Shown: positions 24,347 through 32,818, counted from the first letter of the stretch. The stretch: DNA of 32,950 nt from Pseudomonadota bacterium (GCA_030684355.1 JAUXTN010000244.1:1-32950), one strand, 5' to 3'. Notes: generated by a model not told the origin, from the sequence alone. Translations and numbers: made by a program.

Positions 24347-26661
24347 CGCTTAGCCCAGCGCCCAACTGGCTCGTCGGCATTCTCGGGCGTGTACCATACG
24401 GTCACGGGCGGTTCAAGCGGGATGAGCACCGGGCCATCGTCCGGGTCTCCAGGGCCGTGGTCAACCGCACCAGCCTCGGTCACGGTAAACTCCAACGGAG
24501 CGCTGCTTACCAGCAGGACGGGGGGAACGCCGGCGCGAATTCCGAGCCAGTGCGGCAACTCGCGTTCAGCGTCAGCCGCGTACTCAACGGACGGAACCGG
24601 AAGACCCTTTGTGGTTACCGTCGGCGTGGCACTGGGGACTGTTGCCACCTGCCAGCACGAACCGCGTCCGGAACGGGTTCGCCAGTTGACCTGGATCGAG
24701 TACGACCCGCTCCGGGATGAGGGGAGGGTTGGGTCTATCAGCAGGAGATAGGCGTAGTTAATCTCCTTGCCCGCGTCTGTGACGCGCGCACCCATGATCA
24801 CCAAGTAGTCGAGTCCCCGGGTGGGAGACGGCTCATACTCAATGTCGCTGGGGGGATATGGATTCAGCAGTCGGGCGGATAAGATCGTGCCCACTCGCTC
24901 GGTGAGCCGTTGGTAGGCGAGCCAAGCTGGACGTGGTACGGCTCGTCCAGCGACGTAGTTCGCGGGAGCCCGATCATCGCGAAGCCCCATCCCGTAGGCC
25001 TCGAGATCTCCACCGCTGCGGTTCTTCGACATCCAAGTTTCCCAGCCGGATTCGATCGCGTGAGCCGCCGCCGCACCGAAGAGCCGACGCCAAACCTCGT
25101 AGGCTTGAAACCAAGCGCGTCCCGGCTCGATAAACTCACGGACAGGAGTTCCGGGCAGGCCCGTCCACCAGGTGGGGGTCAATGAGGACGCCCAGAATGG
25201 GACTACCGTGTCGGGGTCGTTCACGCTCACTCCCGATCGAATGACGCTCAGGCTTGTGTGCGCGTAGCCTGCATCGTCAAGGATCGCCCGATAACGAGTC
25301 AAGTCTCCAACCAGCGCACCGATGTGGCCGGCCCCAAGTTGCTCGTAGTCCAGCTCCTCGCGTTCCTTCAACGAGTGCCTCTCCCAGGAGACGTGAAGCA
25401 CGCTGGAAAGATCCGACGCAGGGATGGGGCCTGCGGCCGCTTCCGCTGTCAGCGCAGCGAGAAACGCGGATAGGAATCTTACGCGGTACTCAGCGCTCTT
25501 GCGTCCTGGGTTGACCGGCCGCTCGGCGTCGATACGTTGCGCACTCTGATAGTATGAGGACAGTCCCGGCAGTCGGATCGGGACCGAGATCCCCTGATGC
25601 GAGAGCTCGGCTCGGAGTCGAGACGCGACGCCATAAAAGGCATGCGCCCAATCCTTGCCGTTTTGGGTCGCCTCCCCCTCCTGGAAACGATCTCCACGAA
25701 AGAAAACGTTACGGTCGTCTATCAAGTCGAAGATTTCCAGCCCCGCAATCACGTCTTCTACGTTAAAAGCAGTGATCTGCTCCTGAGCGAGACCTATCAA
25801 CTCGCCGATGGCCGTCCCCATTGCCGCGAGAAACTCCAACTCGTAGGCATTGCGGATATCCAAAAATGAAAAATTGCTGACGTTTGTCAAGTGCCCACTA
25901 GCCCACACCAGGGAGTAAGCCTCGGCCACGCCAACGATCGCGGGCGAACCTTCCGGGTCGTCGAGCGCGGTGTCGCGCGCCCCTCCATAGACAATGCAGG
26001 TGAAGATCAGCCGGCGACGTTCCGCGAACGCTGTCTCGAGCAGTCTACGAAGCTTTGTGACGTTTGCACGGTCCCTTATTCGGTCTGAAACTTCTGTAAA
26101 AGTATCCGGAACGGGTGCGCCGTCGCCCAGATTTGCCCACGTAAGGTCCTCCGCGTGGAGGTGCCGGGCGACCCCCGCGCCCAGCCGACTGAGATCGTCG
26201 AGCTGCTGGCGGTTGCTCCCATAGAGTGGGGCTGGCGTATCCCCGCCATCCGCGCCGAGTTCCAACTCGTTGACTGCCCATGTAACCGCCGAGCCAGAAG
26301 TGCCCCCACCAAACGCGGTGGCGACCGCCGCTTCCCAGAGCCCGGTTTCTTCGTCCAGCGCCACCAATCGAATGTCGGCAGCGGACGCGAGGAACGTCGA
26401 CCACGCCGATGCCATGGCAGGGATGTCGCCAGCGTCGCGAGCATGGCGCCGGGCGTGAAGCGCCATCTGCGCGCGCACCACGCTCTTCGCCGCCGCCTCC
26501 GTGGCTTCGCCCCACGCCGAGGCTCCAACGTGCGCCGCCCGCTTGGCGCGTTTTCTCGCGAATGCGTCTCCGTGGACCCTCAGGGAACGATCCGCCCCGG
26601 AGGCCTGAGCTCGATCGGCACCCAAACTGGGGTCGAGGTTCTTGCCTCCAAGGAGGGCCAC
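24343..26661 (-). CDS. 772-residue protein of unknown function, TIM-barrel glycosidase-like
   Basis: I do not recognise a named family. The N-terminal 90 residues are basic and Ala-rich with no signal peptide. The middle resembles a clan-A type barrel hydrolase: VIAGLEIFDLIDDRNVFFRG (304-323) looks like a strand-4 Glu loop; VPIRLPGLSSYY (360-371), HVSWERHSL (423-431, Glu427) and ESGWETWMS (537-545, Glu541) follow. The phrase GLRDDRAP...RPAWLAYQRL (559-586) is how many such barrels end. The last 170 residues look beta-sandwich-like. However, the expected Asn before Glu309 is absent (it is Leu). Catalysis is therefore uncertain, and this is fold-level inference only. The GTG start lies one base after the stop of the small upstream gene. 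GC is locally near 50-60% by eye. Confidence 0.6.
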   Translation of the reverse strand: MALLGGKNLDPSLGADRAQASGADRSLRVHGDAFARKRAKRAAHVGASAWGEATEAAAKSVVRAQMALHARRHARDAGDIPAMASAWSTFLASAADIRLVALDEETGLWEAAVATAFGGGTSGSAVTWAVNELELGADGGDTPAPLYGSNRQQLDDLSRLGAGVARHLHAEDLTWANLGDGAPVPDTFTEVSDRIRDRANVTKLRRLLETAFAERRRLIFTCIVYGGARDTALDDPEGSPAIVGVAEAYSLVWASGHLTNVSNFSFLDIRNAYELEFLAAMGTAIGELIGLAQEQITAFNVEDVIAGLEIFDLIDDRNVFFRGDRFQEGEATQNGKDWAHAFYGVASRLRAELSHQGISVPIRLPGLSSYYQSAQRIDAERPVNPGRKSAEYRVRFLSAFLAALTAEAAAGPIPASDLSSVLHVSWERHSLKEREELDYEQLGAGHIGALVGDLTRYRAILDDAGYAHTSLSVIRSGVSVNDPDTVVPFWASSLTPTWWTGLPGTPVREFIEPGRAWFQAYEVWRRLFGAAAAHAIESGWETWMSKNRSGGDLEAYGMGLRDDRAPANYVAGRAVPRPAWLAYQRLTERVGTILSARLLNPYPPSDIEYEPSPTRGLDYLVIMGARVTDAGKEINYAYLLLIDPTLPSSRSGSYSIQVNWRTRSGRGSCWQVATVPSATPTVTTKGLPVPSVEYAADAERELPHWLGIRAGVPPVLLVSSAPLEFTVTEAGAVDHGPGDPDDGPVLIPLEPPVTVWYTPENADEPVGRWAKR

Positions 26662-26662
26662 G

Positions 26663-27061
26663 CTACTCTTCCAGGATGAGCGTAGCGGCGACGAGTCCTT
26701 CGAACTCCACGGCCCCTCCGTCAGTGGCGTGCTTCACCTCAAGTGCGATCGTCACGTTCCCGGAGAACGGCCCGTTGATCTGGATGGGTGCGGAGCGCAA
26801 GGCGGTAACGGCCGCGCTGGTGAAGTAGGGACTTCCGCCGGGGACGACATCACCCGGACGCATCTCATCGTAGGGTGTCTCGAACACGAGGAGGCGAATC
26901 TCTGTGTTCGTGCTGATCCGCGTCCCGATGATTTGAGCACGAATCGACTTCGCAGCACCCAGCCGTGCCTTCAAGGCATCCTGCGACTGGAACGCGCGCT
27001 TCGCACCGCTGGTCTCGCTCTGGTAAGTGGCCGAGGGGATGACGACGAGATTAGCCTTCAC
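26663..27061 (-). CDS. Small beta-rich protein of unknown function, first gene of the cassette
   Basis: A 132-residue protein if translation starts at the GTG at 27061. That start has a GGAGA ribosome site (27067-27071) with a five-base spacer. A longer form from a TTG at 27154 would add 31 residues without a ribosome site and with no hydrophobic or conserved pattern, so I prefer the shorter one. No signal peptide, lipobox or membrane segment is present. The chain alternates short hydrophobic and polar stretches, ending with NVTIALEVKHATDGGAVEFE and AATLILEE, as in beta-sandwich or jelly-roll proteins. I cannot name a family. Its TAG is one base from the next GTG, so it is coupled to the 772-residue protein, with which it may form a complex (inference). 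Confidence 0.6.
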   Translation of the reverse strand: MKANLVVIPSATYQSETSGAKRAFQSQDALKARLGAAKSIRAQIIGTRISTNTEIRLLVFETPYDEMRPGDVVPGGSPYFTSAAVTALRSAPIQINGPFSGNVTIALEVKHATDGGAVEFEGLVAATLILEE

Positions 27062-27066
27062 ATTGT

Positions 27067-27071
27067 TCTCC
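27067..27071 (-). promoter_or_regulatory. Shine-Dalgarno deciding the small protein's start
   Basis: GGAGA on the minus strand, five bases before the GTG at 27061. The competing upstream TTG (27154) lacks such a site and follows a stop codon two codons earlier. Confidence 0.6.
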
Positions 27072-27191
27072 GGGTTCGAGTTAATAGCCGCGGGAGGGCC
27101 TGCGCCTTTGGAGACGGTCGCACGGAAGCTTAGACGCGTCAACGAGGGGCGCAATATTTACGCGGGCCGACTTTCGACCCCCCTGACTGCA

Positions 27192-27506
27192 ACGCTCGAA
27201 AGCGTGGAGGCCTGCGACGACTGTGTCCGCCACGACTTCGACGACCGCCACTTCTCGTTCTGCCGGTGGCCGCGCACCAACGCCGACGCCGAGGCCAACT
27301 GCGAGGCCCGCGGGGGCACGCTGACCGCGGCCCAATCGACCGGCGAGTACTACGTCTACTTCTTCTACACGTGGCCCGTGCGCGAGGCCTGGTGGACCGC
27401 CGCGAGCACCGGCGTCGCCCGGTGCGGGGCGTGGGACGAGGCGAGCTTCAGCAACACGCTGGCGCCGTGCTCGGAGGAGCACCCGAGCGTCTGCGCGCTG
27501 CCCTGA
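27192..27506 (+). pseudogene. Headless C-type-lectin-like domain remnant
   Basis: The last 105 codons of a CotH-type gene without its head. From residue TLESVEACDDC onward the frame reads like the C-terminus of the protein at 21063-22748, with four conservative replacements, all cysteines kept, and the same stop position. Upstream the frame can be followed back to 27027, but that part is antisense to the small cassette gene and unrelated to CotH, so no signal peptide or lipobox remains. The seven silent and four conservative changes suggest that both copies were once selected as proteins before the head was lost. Possible alternatives: a donor for gene conversion of the complete copy, or a short expressed lectin if a start exists near 27192. 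Confidence 0.75.
27210..27506 (+). repeat. Lectin-domain repeat, copy 2
   Basis: The partner of 22452-22748 in direct orientation, at an offset of 4758 bases. Similarity ends abruptly after the stop codon. On the 5' side it fades over about 18 bases, with a three-base indel. Confidence 0.95.
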
Positions 27507-27530
27507 AGCGTGGTCGCGGAAGTAGCCGGG

Positions 27531-28403
27531 CTACTCGACCGTGACCGCCACCGACCACCACGCCATGCCCCCGCGCCCGTCGAGCACGACCGCGTGGAGG
27601 ACACCGGTGCCGCCCTCCTCGGAAGCGGTCCACGCGATGGTGTCGCTGGTGGGCTCTTCGTCCTCGCCGAGGTCGACGTCGACGGCGCCGCCGAGCGTGC
27701 CCATGTCGGTGTACCAGCGCCAGGAGAGCTCCTCGGTGCGGGTCTCCTCGACGCCCTCGGTGCTGACGTAGGCATACTCCTCGAGCTCGCCGGCGATGGT
27801 GGCCTTCAGGTCATACGCGCGGCCGGCCTCCGCGGTGAACGCGACGCCGGCGGCGAGGGCGGTGCCGTCGATCTCGAAGGCGCTCACGTCCGGGTTCTGG
27901 TTCGGCGTCGGCGCGAGGCTGATGGGGATGGCGCGGAGCACGAGCTCGGTGTCGCCCTCCTCCTCCGCGGCCGCCGTCGTGAGCGTGACCTGCACGGTCG
28001 CGCTCGTGCCCTCGAGCGACTCGGCCTCGGTGAGGCCGGCCAGGGCGTCCTCCGGGACGGTCCACGCGGGCGCGAGGCCCGGCTCGAACCCGATGAGCCC
28101 GGCGGCCTGGAGCGCGGCGAACACCTCGGCCTGCTCCTCGGGGGTCATGGACGCGAGGTCGTCGAGGCCGTCGAGCACGGAGGGGTCGAACGAGCAGCCC
28201 AGGTCTGTGCCGGCGACACAGGCGAACCACACGGAGGTCCACGCGGCGCCGCCGGGCACGTAGCCGAGGGAGGTGAACGTGACGGAGTCCCCCGGACGCG
28301 GCTCGGCGGGCTCGGCGCGGATGGCGAGGAGCCGGAGCCGGTCGAGGTCCCACTCATCGGAGAGGTCGATGGATTGGCATCCGAGGAGGAGGAGCAGGGT
28401 CAC
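27531..28403 (-). CDS. Lipoprotein coupled to a TonB-dependent receptor, function unknown
   Basis: A 290-residue lipoprotein with an unusually short signal: MTLLLLLGC, with the lipid-bearing Cys at residue 9. The mature part is acidic and contains two Cys (near 62 and 70) that may pair. Strand-rich segments recall immunoglobulin-like or PKD-type domains (SRPGDSVTFTSLGYV-like phrase near 36-50, and the last 60 residues ending WWSVAVTVE). I do not recognise a family. The GTG start at 28403 overlaps the TGA of the TonB-receptor gene (GTGA), so the two are produced together. A surface-exposed partner that captures the receptor's substrate, as SusD does for SusC, would fit, but the sequence is not SusD-like. 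Confidence 0.75.
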   Translation of the reverse strand: MTLLLLLGCQSIDLSDEWDLDRLRLLAIRAEPAEPRPGDSVTFTSLGYVPGGAAWTSVWFACVAGTDLGCSFDPSVLDGLDDLASMTPEEQAEVFAALQAAGLIGFEPGLAPAWTVPEDALAGLTEAESLEGTSATVQVTLTTAAAEEEGDTELVLRAIPISLAPTPNQNPDVSAFEIDGTALAAGVAFTAEAGRAYDLKATIAGELEEYAYVSTEGVEETRTEELSWRWYTDMGTLGGAVDVDLGEDEEPTSDTIAWTASEEGGTGVLHAVVLDGRGGMAWWSVAVTVE

Positions 28404-31093
28404 AGGTTCACCTCCACCTGGAAGCCGACCGAGGGCACGAGCGGCAGGCCGTTGACCGTGGCGCTCTCGGTGTAGTCGTAGTTGTAGAGCTGGAACTCGG
28501 GGTTGTCGCCGTGGATGACGTTGAGCACGTCCGCGAACAGCTCCAACTGCCAGTGCTTGAAGGTGAACAGGCGGGACACGCGCAGGTCGGCCGCGTAGTA
28601 CGGCGAGAGCCGCGCGCTGTTGGTGTCCGCGCTCGGGAAGCCGAGGTAGCTGCCCTCGTCCATCAGGTACAGGCCGCCGTCGTACGGGGTGTAGGGATTT
28701 CCTGTCACGTATTGGACGCGGGCGGACACCTCGAAGTCGAGCGGCAGCCGGTAGCCCGCCACACCCGTGAGGATGTGCGTCTGGTCGAAGTCGAAGGGGT
28801 ACCAACCCTCGGGATCGGAGGGTGTGTCGTTCCGCTCCGACTTGGACAGCGTGTAGGAGATCCACCCGAAGAACTTGTCGACCCGCGCGTGCCGGACCAT
28901 CACCTCGAGGCCATAGGCGCGGCCGACCCCGGTGTCCCCTTCCCCGCCGAAGCCGAGGGCGAGGGGGTCCATCCACCGGTAGAAGCCGGTCACGTCCGCG
29001 GTGATGGCCGGGCTGAAGCGCTGCTCCCAGCCGAGCTCGTTGCCCCAGGCGCGCTCGAAGAAGGCGTCTCCGATGAGCTGCGCGTTCTGGGGCGGCTGGT
29101 GGTAGAGGCCGGTACCGGCCTTCAGCGTGCCGCCGTCGAACACCTCGAAGCGCGTGGCGAAGCGCGGGTCGGGCACGAACTGGACCGGCTCGTCGTCCCG
29201 GATGATGCCGTCGAGGCGGAAGCCGCCGACGAACAGGAGGCGATCGCGGTCCTTCAGGGGGCGGAGCTGGGCCTCGACGAAGGGGTCGGGGTACGCGTTC
29301 CAGCGCCCGCCGTCGATCGTGAGGGGCTCCTCTTCGGAGAGGGGATCCTCGCCGTCCACCGGGACGCCCGCGACGTAGACGTTCAGGTCGTAACGGGCGA
29401 GCTCGCTGTCGAGGCCGGCGGCGACGGAGAGGGCCTCGGAGGGGGTCCACCGCAATTCGCCGCGCAGGTCGATGCGCAGGGCGTCGAGCTCGATCCCGAT
29501 GTCGCTGCCGAAGCCCACCCGGGTGCCGTCGATGCCGAACGCGGGCTGGAGCTGGAACTTCACCGTCTCGGAGAGCGGCCGCGCCCAGCGGAGCACGAGG
29601 CGGTGGGTCGAGTAGTGCACGCCGATCTGGTCGGGGGAGTCCTTGTCGGTGCGGACGATGAGATCGTCCTGGAAGCCGAACAAGAGCGCGGAGAGCTCGT
29701 TGTCGCCGACGTCGAGGGCTTGGAGCTTCAGTTGGTAGTCGAACCAGCGGGGCGCCGCGTAGAACTCCTGGTTGGCGAGGACCGCGCCGAGGATGGCGTC
29801 GATGTAGGAGCGCCGCGCGCCGACCGAGAACCCGACCTTCTCCTTGCCCTTCTTGCCGAGCTTCCCCGTGGCGAACACGCCGGTGTCCAACACGTCCGTG
29901 CGCCAGACGAGCTTGGTCTGGTCGGGGTACTCCGTCGTCGTGCTGACGTTGATGACCCCGCCGGTGGAGCGGCCGTAGCGCGCGCTGTAGGTGCCGGGGA
30001 GGTAGTCGACGTCGCTGATGAGATCGGGGTTGAGGATCGAGCGGAAGCCGCCGAGGTGGTACACCAGCGGCACCTCCACCCCGTCGACGTAGACGTTGCT
30101 GTCCTCGGGGTTGGCGCCGCGCAGCACGAGCAGGCCGGTGCCGAACGGCGCGCGCGCCGCGCCGGGGAGGCTCTGGATGACCCGGACGGGGTCCCCGAAG
30201 GTGCCGGGGACACGGCGGACCTCCGCCATCGTGAGCGTGCGGCGCGTGACCTCGGGGGGGCGCTCCTTCTCGTAGAGGCCCACCACGCCGGCGCCGCGGT
30301 AGGTGAGGCGCCGCAGCCAGATGGCCACCTCGGTGACCTCCCCCGCCACGACCGTGAGCTCGACGACGTCCTTCTGGTGCTCGGTCGTGAACGCGGTGAG
30401 CGTCACCTCGCCCGGGTCGATCCCCGCGAGCGAGAACCTGCCCTCGGCGTCGGTCGTGGCGGTGGCGAGCATCACGTCACCCCGCTTCACCTGGACGGCG
30501 GCCCCGGGGATGGGCGCGCGCGTGGCCATCTCGCGCAGGGTGCCCTCGATCGCGACGGCGGCGGCGACCTCCGCGGTCCCGCCCACCGGCACGTCACCGG
30601 GCGCGGCCGGCGCAGGGTCGAGGGCGGGGGCGAGGGCGGGGGCGAGGGTGAAGCCGTAGTCGAACTCGACCGCCACGGGCACGGGGCCGGTCGCGTCCTC
30701 CGCGGGGGAGAACTTGAACTGGCGGGCGGCCTCGACCGCGGCCTCGTCGAACCCGTTGCCGGCGGGGGTGATGACCTCGACGCTCGTGACCGCGCCGGTC
30801 GCGTCGATCTCGAGGAGGAGGCGCACGGTGCCCTCGATCCCGGCGGCCTCGGCGGCGGGCGGGAACGGGGCCTGCACGAAGTCGACGAGGGCGGGGTCCT
30901 TCAGGAGCGGCGGGAGCTCGCCCTCGGCGGGGGCCGCAGTCGGGACCTCAGTCGGGGCCTCCACCGGGGCCTGTGCCGGCGCGGGCACGAACGCGGCGTC
31001 GGGCGGCGCGGTGGGCGGCGCCGTCGGTACGGCCGGGGCGTCCTGTGCGAAGGCGGAGGCGACGAGCGCGACGATCAGCGGGGCCACGAGCAT
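28400..31093 (-). CDS. TonB-dependent receptor with N-terminal TonB-C-like and carboxypeptidase-regulatory-like domains
   Basis: An 897-residue outer-membrane protein. The order is signal peptide (1-16), Pro/Ala-rich linker (17-60), and a TonB C-terminal-like domain (about 66-148; GIEGTVRLLLEIDATGAV at 85-102). Next is a carboxypeptidase-regulatory/SusC-like beta domain (about 180-262). Then come the receptor plug (about 285-385; LVLRGANPEDSNVYVDGVE and ARYGRSTGGVINV) and a 22-strand-type barrel (about 390-897). TonB-dependent receptors import iron complexes, vitamins or sugars with energy from ExbBD-TonB. The TonB-like domain at the N-terminus of the receptor is unusual outside myxobacteria-like lineages. 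The substrate is unknown. The downstream lipoprotein overlaps its stop codon. Confidence 0.88.
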   Translation of the reverse strand: MLVAPLIVALVASAFAQDAPAVPTAPPTAPPDAAFVPAPAQAPVEAPTEVPTAAPAEGELPPLLKDPALVDFVQAPFPPAAEAAGIEGTVRLLLEIDATGAVTSVEVITPAGNGFDEAAVEAARQFKFSPAEDATGPVPVAVEFDYGFTLAPALAPALDPAPAAPGDVPVGGTAEVAAAVAIEGTLREMATRAPIPGAAVQVKRGDVMLATATTDAEGRFSLAGIDPGEVTLTAFTTEHQKDVVELTVVAGEVTEVAIWLRRLTYRGAGVVGLYEKERPPEVTRRTLTMAEVRRVPGTFGDPVRVIQSLPGAARAPFGTGLLVLRGANPEDSNVYVDGVEVPLVYHLGGFRSILNPDLISDVDYLPGTYSARYGRSTGGVINVSTTTEYPDQTKLVWRTDVLDTGVFATGKLGKKGKEKVGFSVGARRSYIDAILGAVLANQEFYAAPRWFDYQLKLQALDVGDNELSALLFGFQDDLIVRTDKDSPDQIGVHYSTHRLVLRWARPLSETVKFQLQPAFGIDGTRVGFGSDIGIELDALRIDLRGELRWTPSEALSVAAGLDSELARYDLNVYVAGVPVDGEDPLSEEEPLTIDGGRWNAYPDPFVEAQLRPLKDRDRLLFVGGFRLDGIIRDDEPVQFVPDPRFATRFEVFDGGTLKAGTGLYHQPPQNAQLIGDAFFERAWGNELGWEQRFSPAITADVTGFYRWMDPLALGFGGEGDTGVGRAYGLEVMVRHARVDKFFGWISYTLSKSERNDTPSDPEGWYPFDFDQTHILTGVAGYRLPLDFEVSARVQYVTGNPYTPYDGGLYLMDEGSYLGFPSADTNSARLSPYYAADLRVSRLFTFKHWQLELFADVLNVIHGDNPEFQLYNYDYTESATVNGLPLVPSVGFQVEVNL
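30619..30648. repeat. 12-bp tandem repeat, two and a half copies
   Basis: CGAGGGCGGGGG twice plus a partial third copy, inside the Ala/Pro linker of the TonB-receptor gene (residues about 151-160, APALAPALDP). Confidence 0.75.
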
Positions 31094-31125
31094 GCGGGGG
31101 AGCGCTTAGCACGTCCCCCCGACCG

Positions 31126-31791
31126 CTACTTGCGGATCTGCCCGATCTCCACGCGCCCGAGGGTCTCCTCCACCACGTCGACGAGCCAGCAGTCACCGAG
31201 GTCGTCGACCAGGAGGCCCATGTCCTCGCCGTCGAGCGCCATCCACACGGCGCGCGGTCCGAAGGCCTTCTGCTTCTTCGAGCCCTTCCCGGTGGTGTTG
31301 ATCTCGCGCAGGTCGACCGGCGCACGCACGCTGTAGAGGCAGAGCGAGGGCGAGACGAGCTCGAACTCGCCGAGGCCGTCGTCACCGCTCGTGGCCTTCG
31401 GCGCGGGCGCGGCCCCGGCGGCGGGCGCGTCGTCGTCCTCCACGCCGTCGTCTTCGGCGTCGTCCTCGACGTCCTCGTACTCCTCCTCCTCGGCGGGCTC
31501 GAAGGCGTCGAGGTCAACCTTGTCGAAGCGCACCGCGAGGTCCTCCTCGTAGCCGGAGCGGATCGCGGCGAGCAGCCCGGGGAGGTCGGTGCCCTTCCAA
31601 TGCACGCGGCGGCCCGCGCCGACCTTCTCGGCGCCCGTGACCGGGTTGTCCGACGTGATCGGCCCCACGCTCACGACGGCCTGGTGGGCAACCAGCTCCT
31701 CGTCCCACAGCTCGCGCACGAGCGCGGTGAGCTTCTCGACCGACGGGCGCGTCTTCGCCCCCACCACCAACGCCGTCACGTGCACCGCCAT
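31126..31791 (-). CDS. Protein of unknown function with acidic linker
   Basis: A 221-residue cytoplasmic-looking protein. Two mixed alpha/beta parts (about 1-95 and 140-221) flank a strongly acidic, Ala/Pro-rich linker (about 96-138; EEEEYEDVEDDAEDD). No signal peptide, membrane helix, or motif I can name is present. The ATG at 31791 has a GGAGG site five bases upstream, which makes the start firm. The first part opens MAVHVTALVVGAKTRPSVEKL, like a small regulatory or binding domain. The gene precedes the TonB-receptor gene by 32 bases on the same strand and may share its transcript. Confidence 0.65.
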   Translation of the reverse strand: MAVHVTALVVGAKTRPSVEKLTALVRELWDEELVAHQAVVSVGPITSDNPVTGAEKVGAGRRVHWKGTDLPGLLAAIRSGYEEDLAVRFDKVDLDAFEPAEEEEYEDVEDDAEDDGVEDDDAPAAGAAPAPKATSGDDGLGEFELVSPSLCLYSVRAPVDLREINTTGKGSKKQKAFGPRAVWMALDGEDMGLLVDDLGDCWLVDVVEETLGRVEIGQIRK

Positions 31792-31849
31792 GTGAGCCTC
31801 CGGGAGCCGGACAGGTACCCGGTCGGCGGCTCAAGCGCGACCGGCGGAT

Positions 31850-32815
31850 TCAGAACACGCCCAGGACCCCGGGCCACTCGATGTCCAACGTGAAGGTCGG
31901 CTCCCAGGTACCCGGGACGACGTGCGCGCCAAACCCGATCGACGCGATCGAGATCCGCCCGGTCAGGACGGGGATGGCGGTGCGCTCGATGTACTTGACG
32001 CCCCCGCCGAGGTCGATGCTGGTCGAGAGCGGCCCGCGGCCGAGGCGCTGGCGGGCCTCCGCCGTCACGAGGCCGAAGCCAGCGGCGTCCCCGAGGCCGA
32101 CGCCGAGCCACGCCCGCGTCACGAGGCGCTCACGGAACACGAACGTGAGGTTGCCGCCCACCTCCGCGCGGTCGCCCTGGAAGAAGCCCCCGCCGACGCC
32201 CCACGTTCCGCCGAGGAACGGCCCCATGTCCGGCTCGGCCGAGAGCTCCGCGAGCCGATCGGCCTTCGCCGCGAAGCCCACGCCCTCCGACTTGATCTTC
32301 CGGGACACGATGCCGACCACGCGCCCGGCCTCGTCGACGAGGGGGCCGCCCGAGTTCCCCGGGTTCATCGCCGTGTCCGTCTGGACGAGCCACGGGCCCA
32401 CCCCGCTCACCATGCCCCGCGAGGCGCTCCACACGAGCAGGTTCGAGAGCTTGCCGCCCGTGGCCTGGCCGAAGGGGTGGCCGAGGGCGTAGACGGTGTC
32501 GCCGATGACGACGGGCTCCACACGGAGCGGCAACCCGACGATCTCCGCGGGCGCCGCGACCTCTACGAGCGCGAGGTCGTGGGACGGATCGCGCGCGAGG
32601 ACCCGCCCCACCTGCTGGCTTCCCCCGCGGAACTTCACCAGGGGCGCGAGACCCGTCGCGACGCAATGATACGCGGTCGCGACGACGCGGCGGGGAGCCT
32701 CCCCCGCTACGATCGTGACGGCCACGGGCAGGTCGGCGGCCTCGACCACGACGCCCGCGCACAGGGAGGGGCCGGTCTGCAGGAGGACCACGGAGTCAAG
32801 CCACACGTCGAGCAT
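31850..32815 (-). CDS. HtrA/DegP-like serine protease with C-terminal beta-rich domain
   Basis: A 321-residue protein with a trypsin-like S1 protease domain (1-190). The catalytic triad is complete: His50 in TAYHC, Asp80 in SHDLAL, and Ser155 in GNSGGPL. HPFGQ (113-117) and the VQTDTAMNPGNSGGP string are those of HtrA proteases. No PDZ domain follows. Instead, residues about 200-321 are Gly-rich and strand-rich, ending in GVF with a terminal Phe, as outer-membrane barrels often do. HtrA-type enzymes need export, yet no signal peptide is present: the domain begins within five residues of the ATG. Upstream in frame, a TGA stops after four codons. The ATG lies within about ten bases of a group II intron end, so the true N-terminus may lie beyond the intron. 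Confidence 0.8.
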   Translation of the reverse strand: MLDVWLDSVVLLQTGPSLCAGVVVEAADLPVAVTIVAGEAPRRVVATAYHCVATGLAPLVKFRGGSQQVGRVLARDPSHDLALVEVAAPAEIVGLPLRVEPVVIGDTVYALGHPFGQATGGKLSNLLVWSASRGMVSGVGPWLVQTDTAMNPGNSGGPLVDEAGRVVGIVSRKIKSEGVGFAAKADRLAELSAEPDMGPFLGGTWGVGGGFFQGDRAEVGGNLTFVFRERLVTRAWLGVGLGDAAGFGLVTAEARQRLGRGPLSTSIDLGGGVKYIERTAIPVLTGRISIASIGFGAHVVPGTWEPTFTLDIEWPGVLGVF

Positions 32816-32818
32816 TGG

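Noticed and set aside
22452..27506. Diversity-generating retroelement: lectin-type domain present twice, as template and variable repeat
   Set aside because: The mismatches are not concentrated at adenines of one copy, most are silent third-position changes, and no reverse transcriptase or template-associated RNA gene is visible here.
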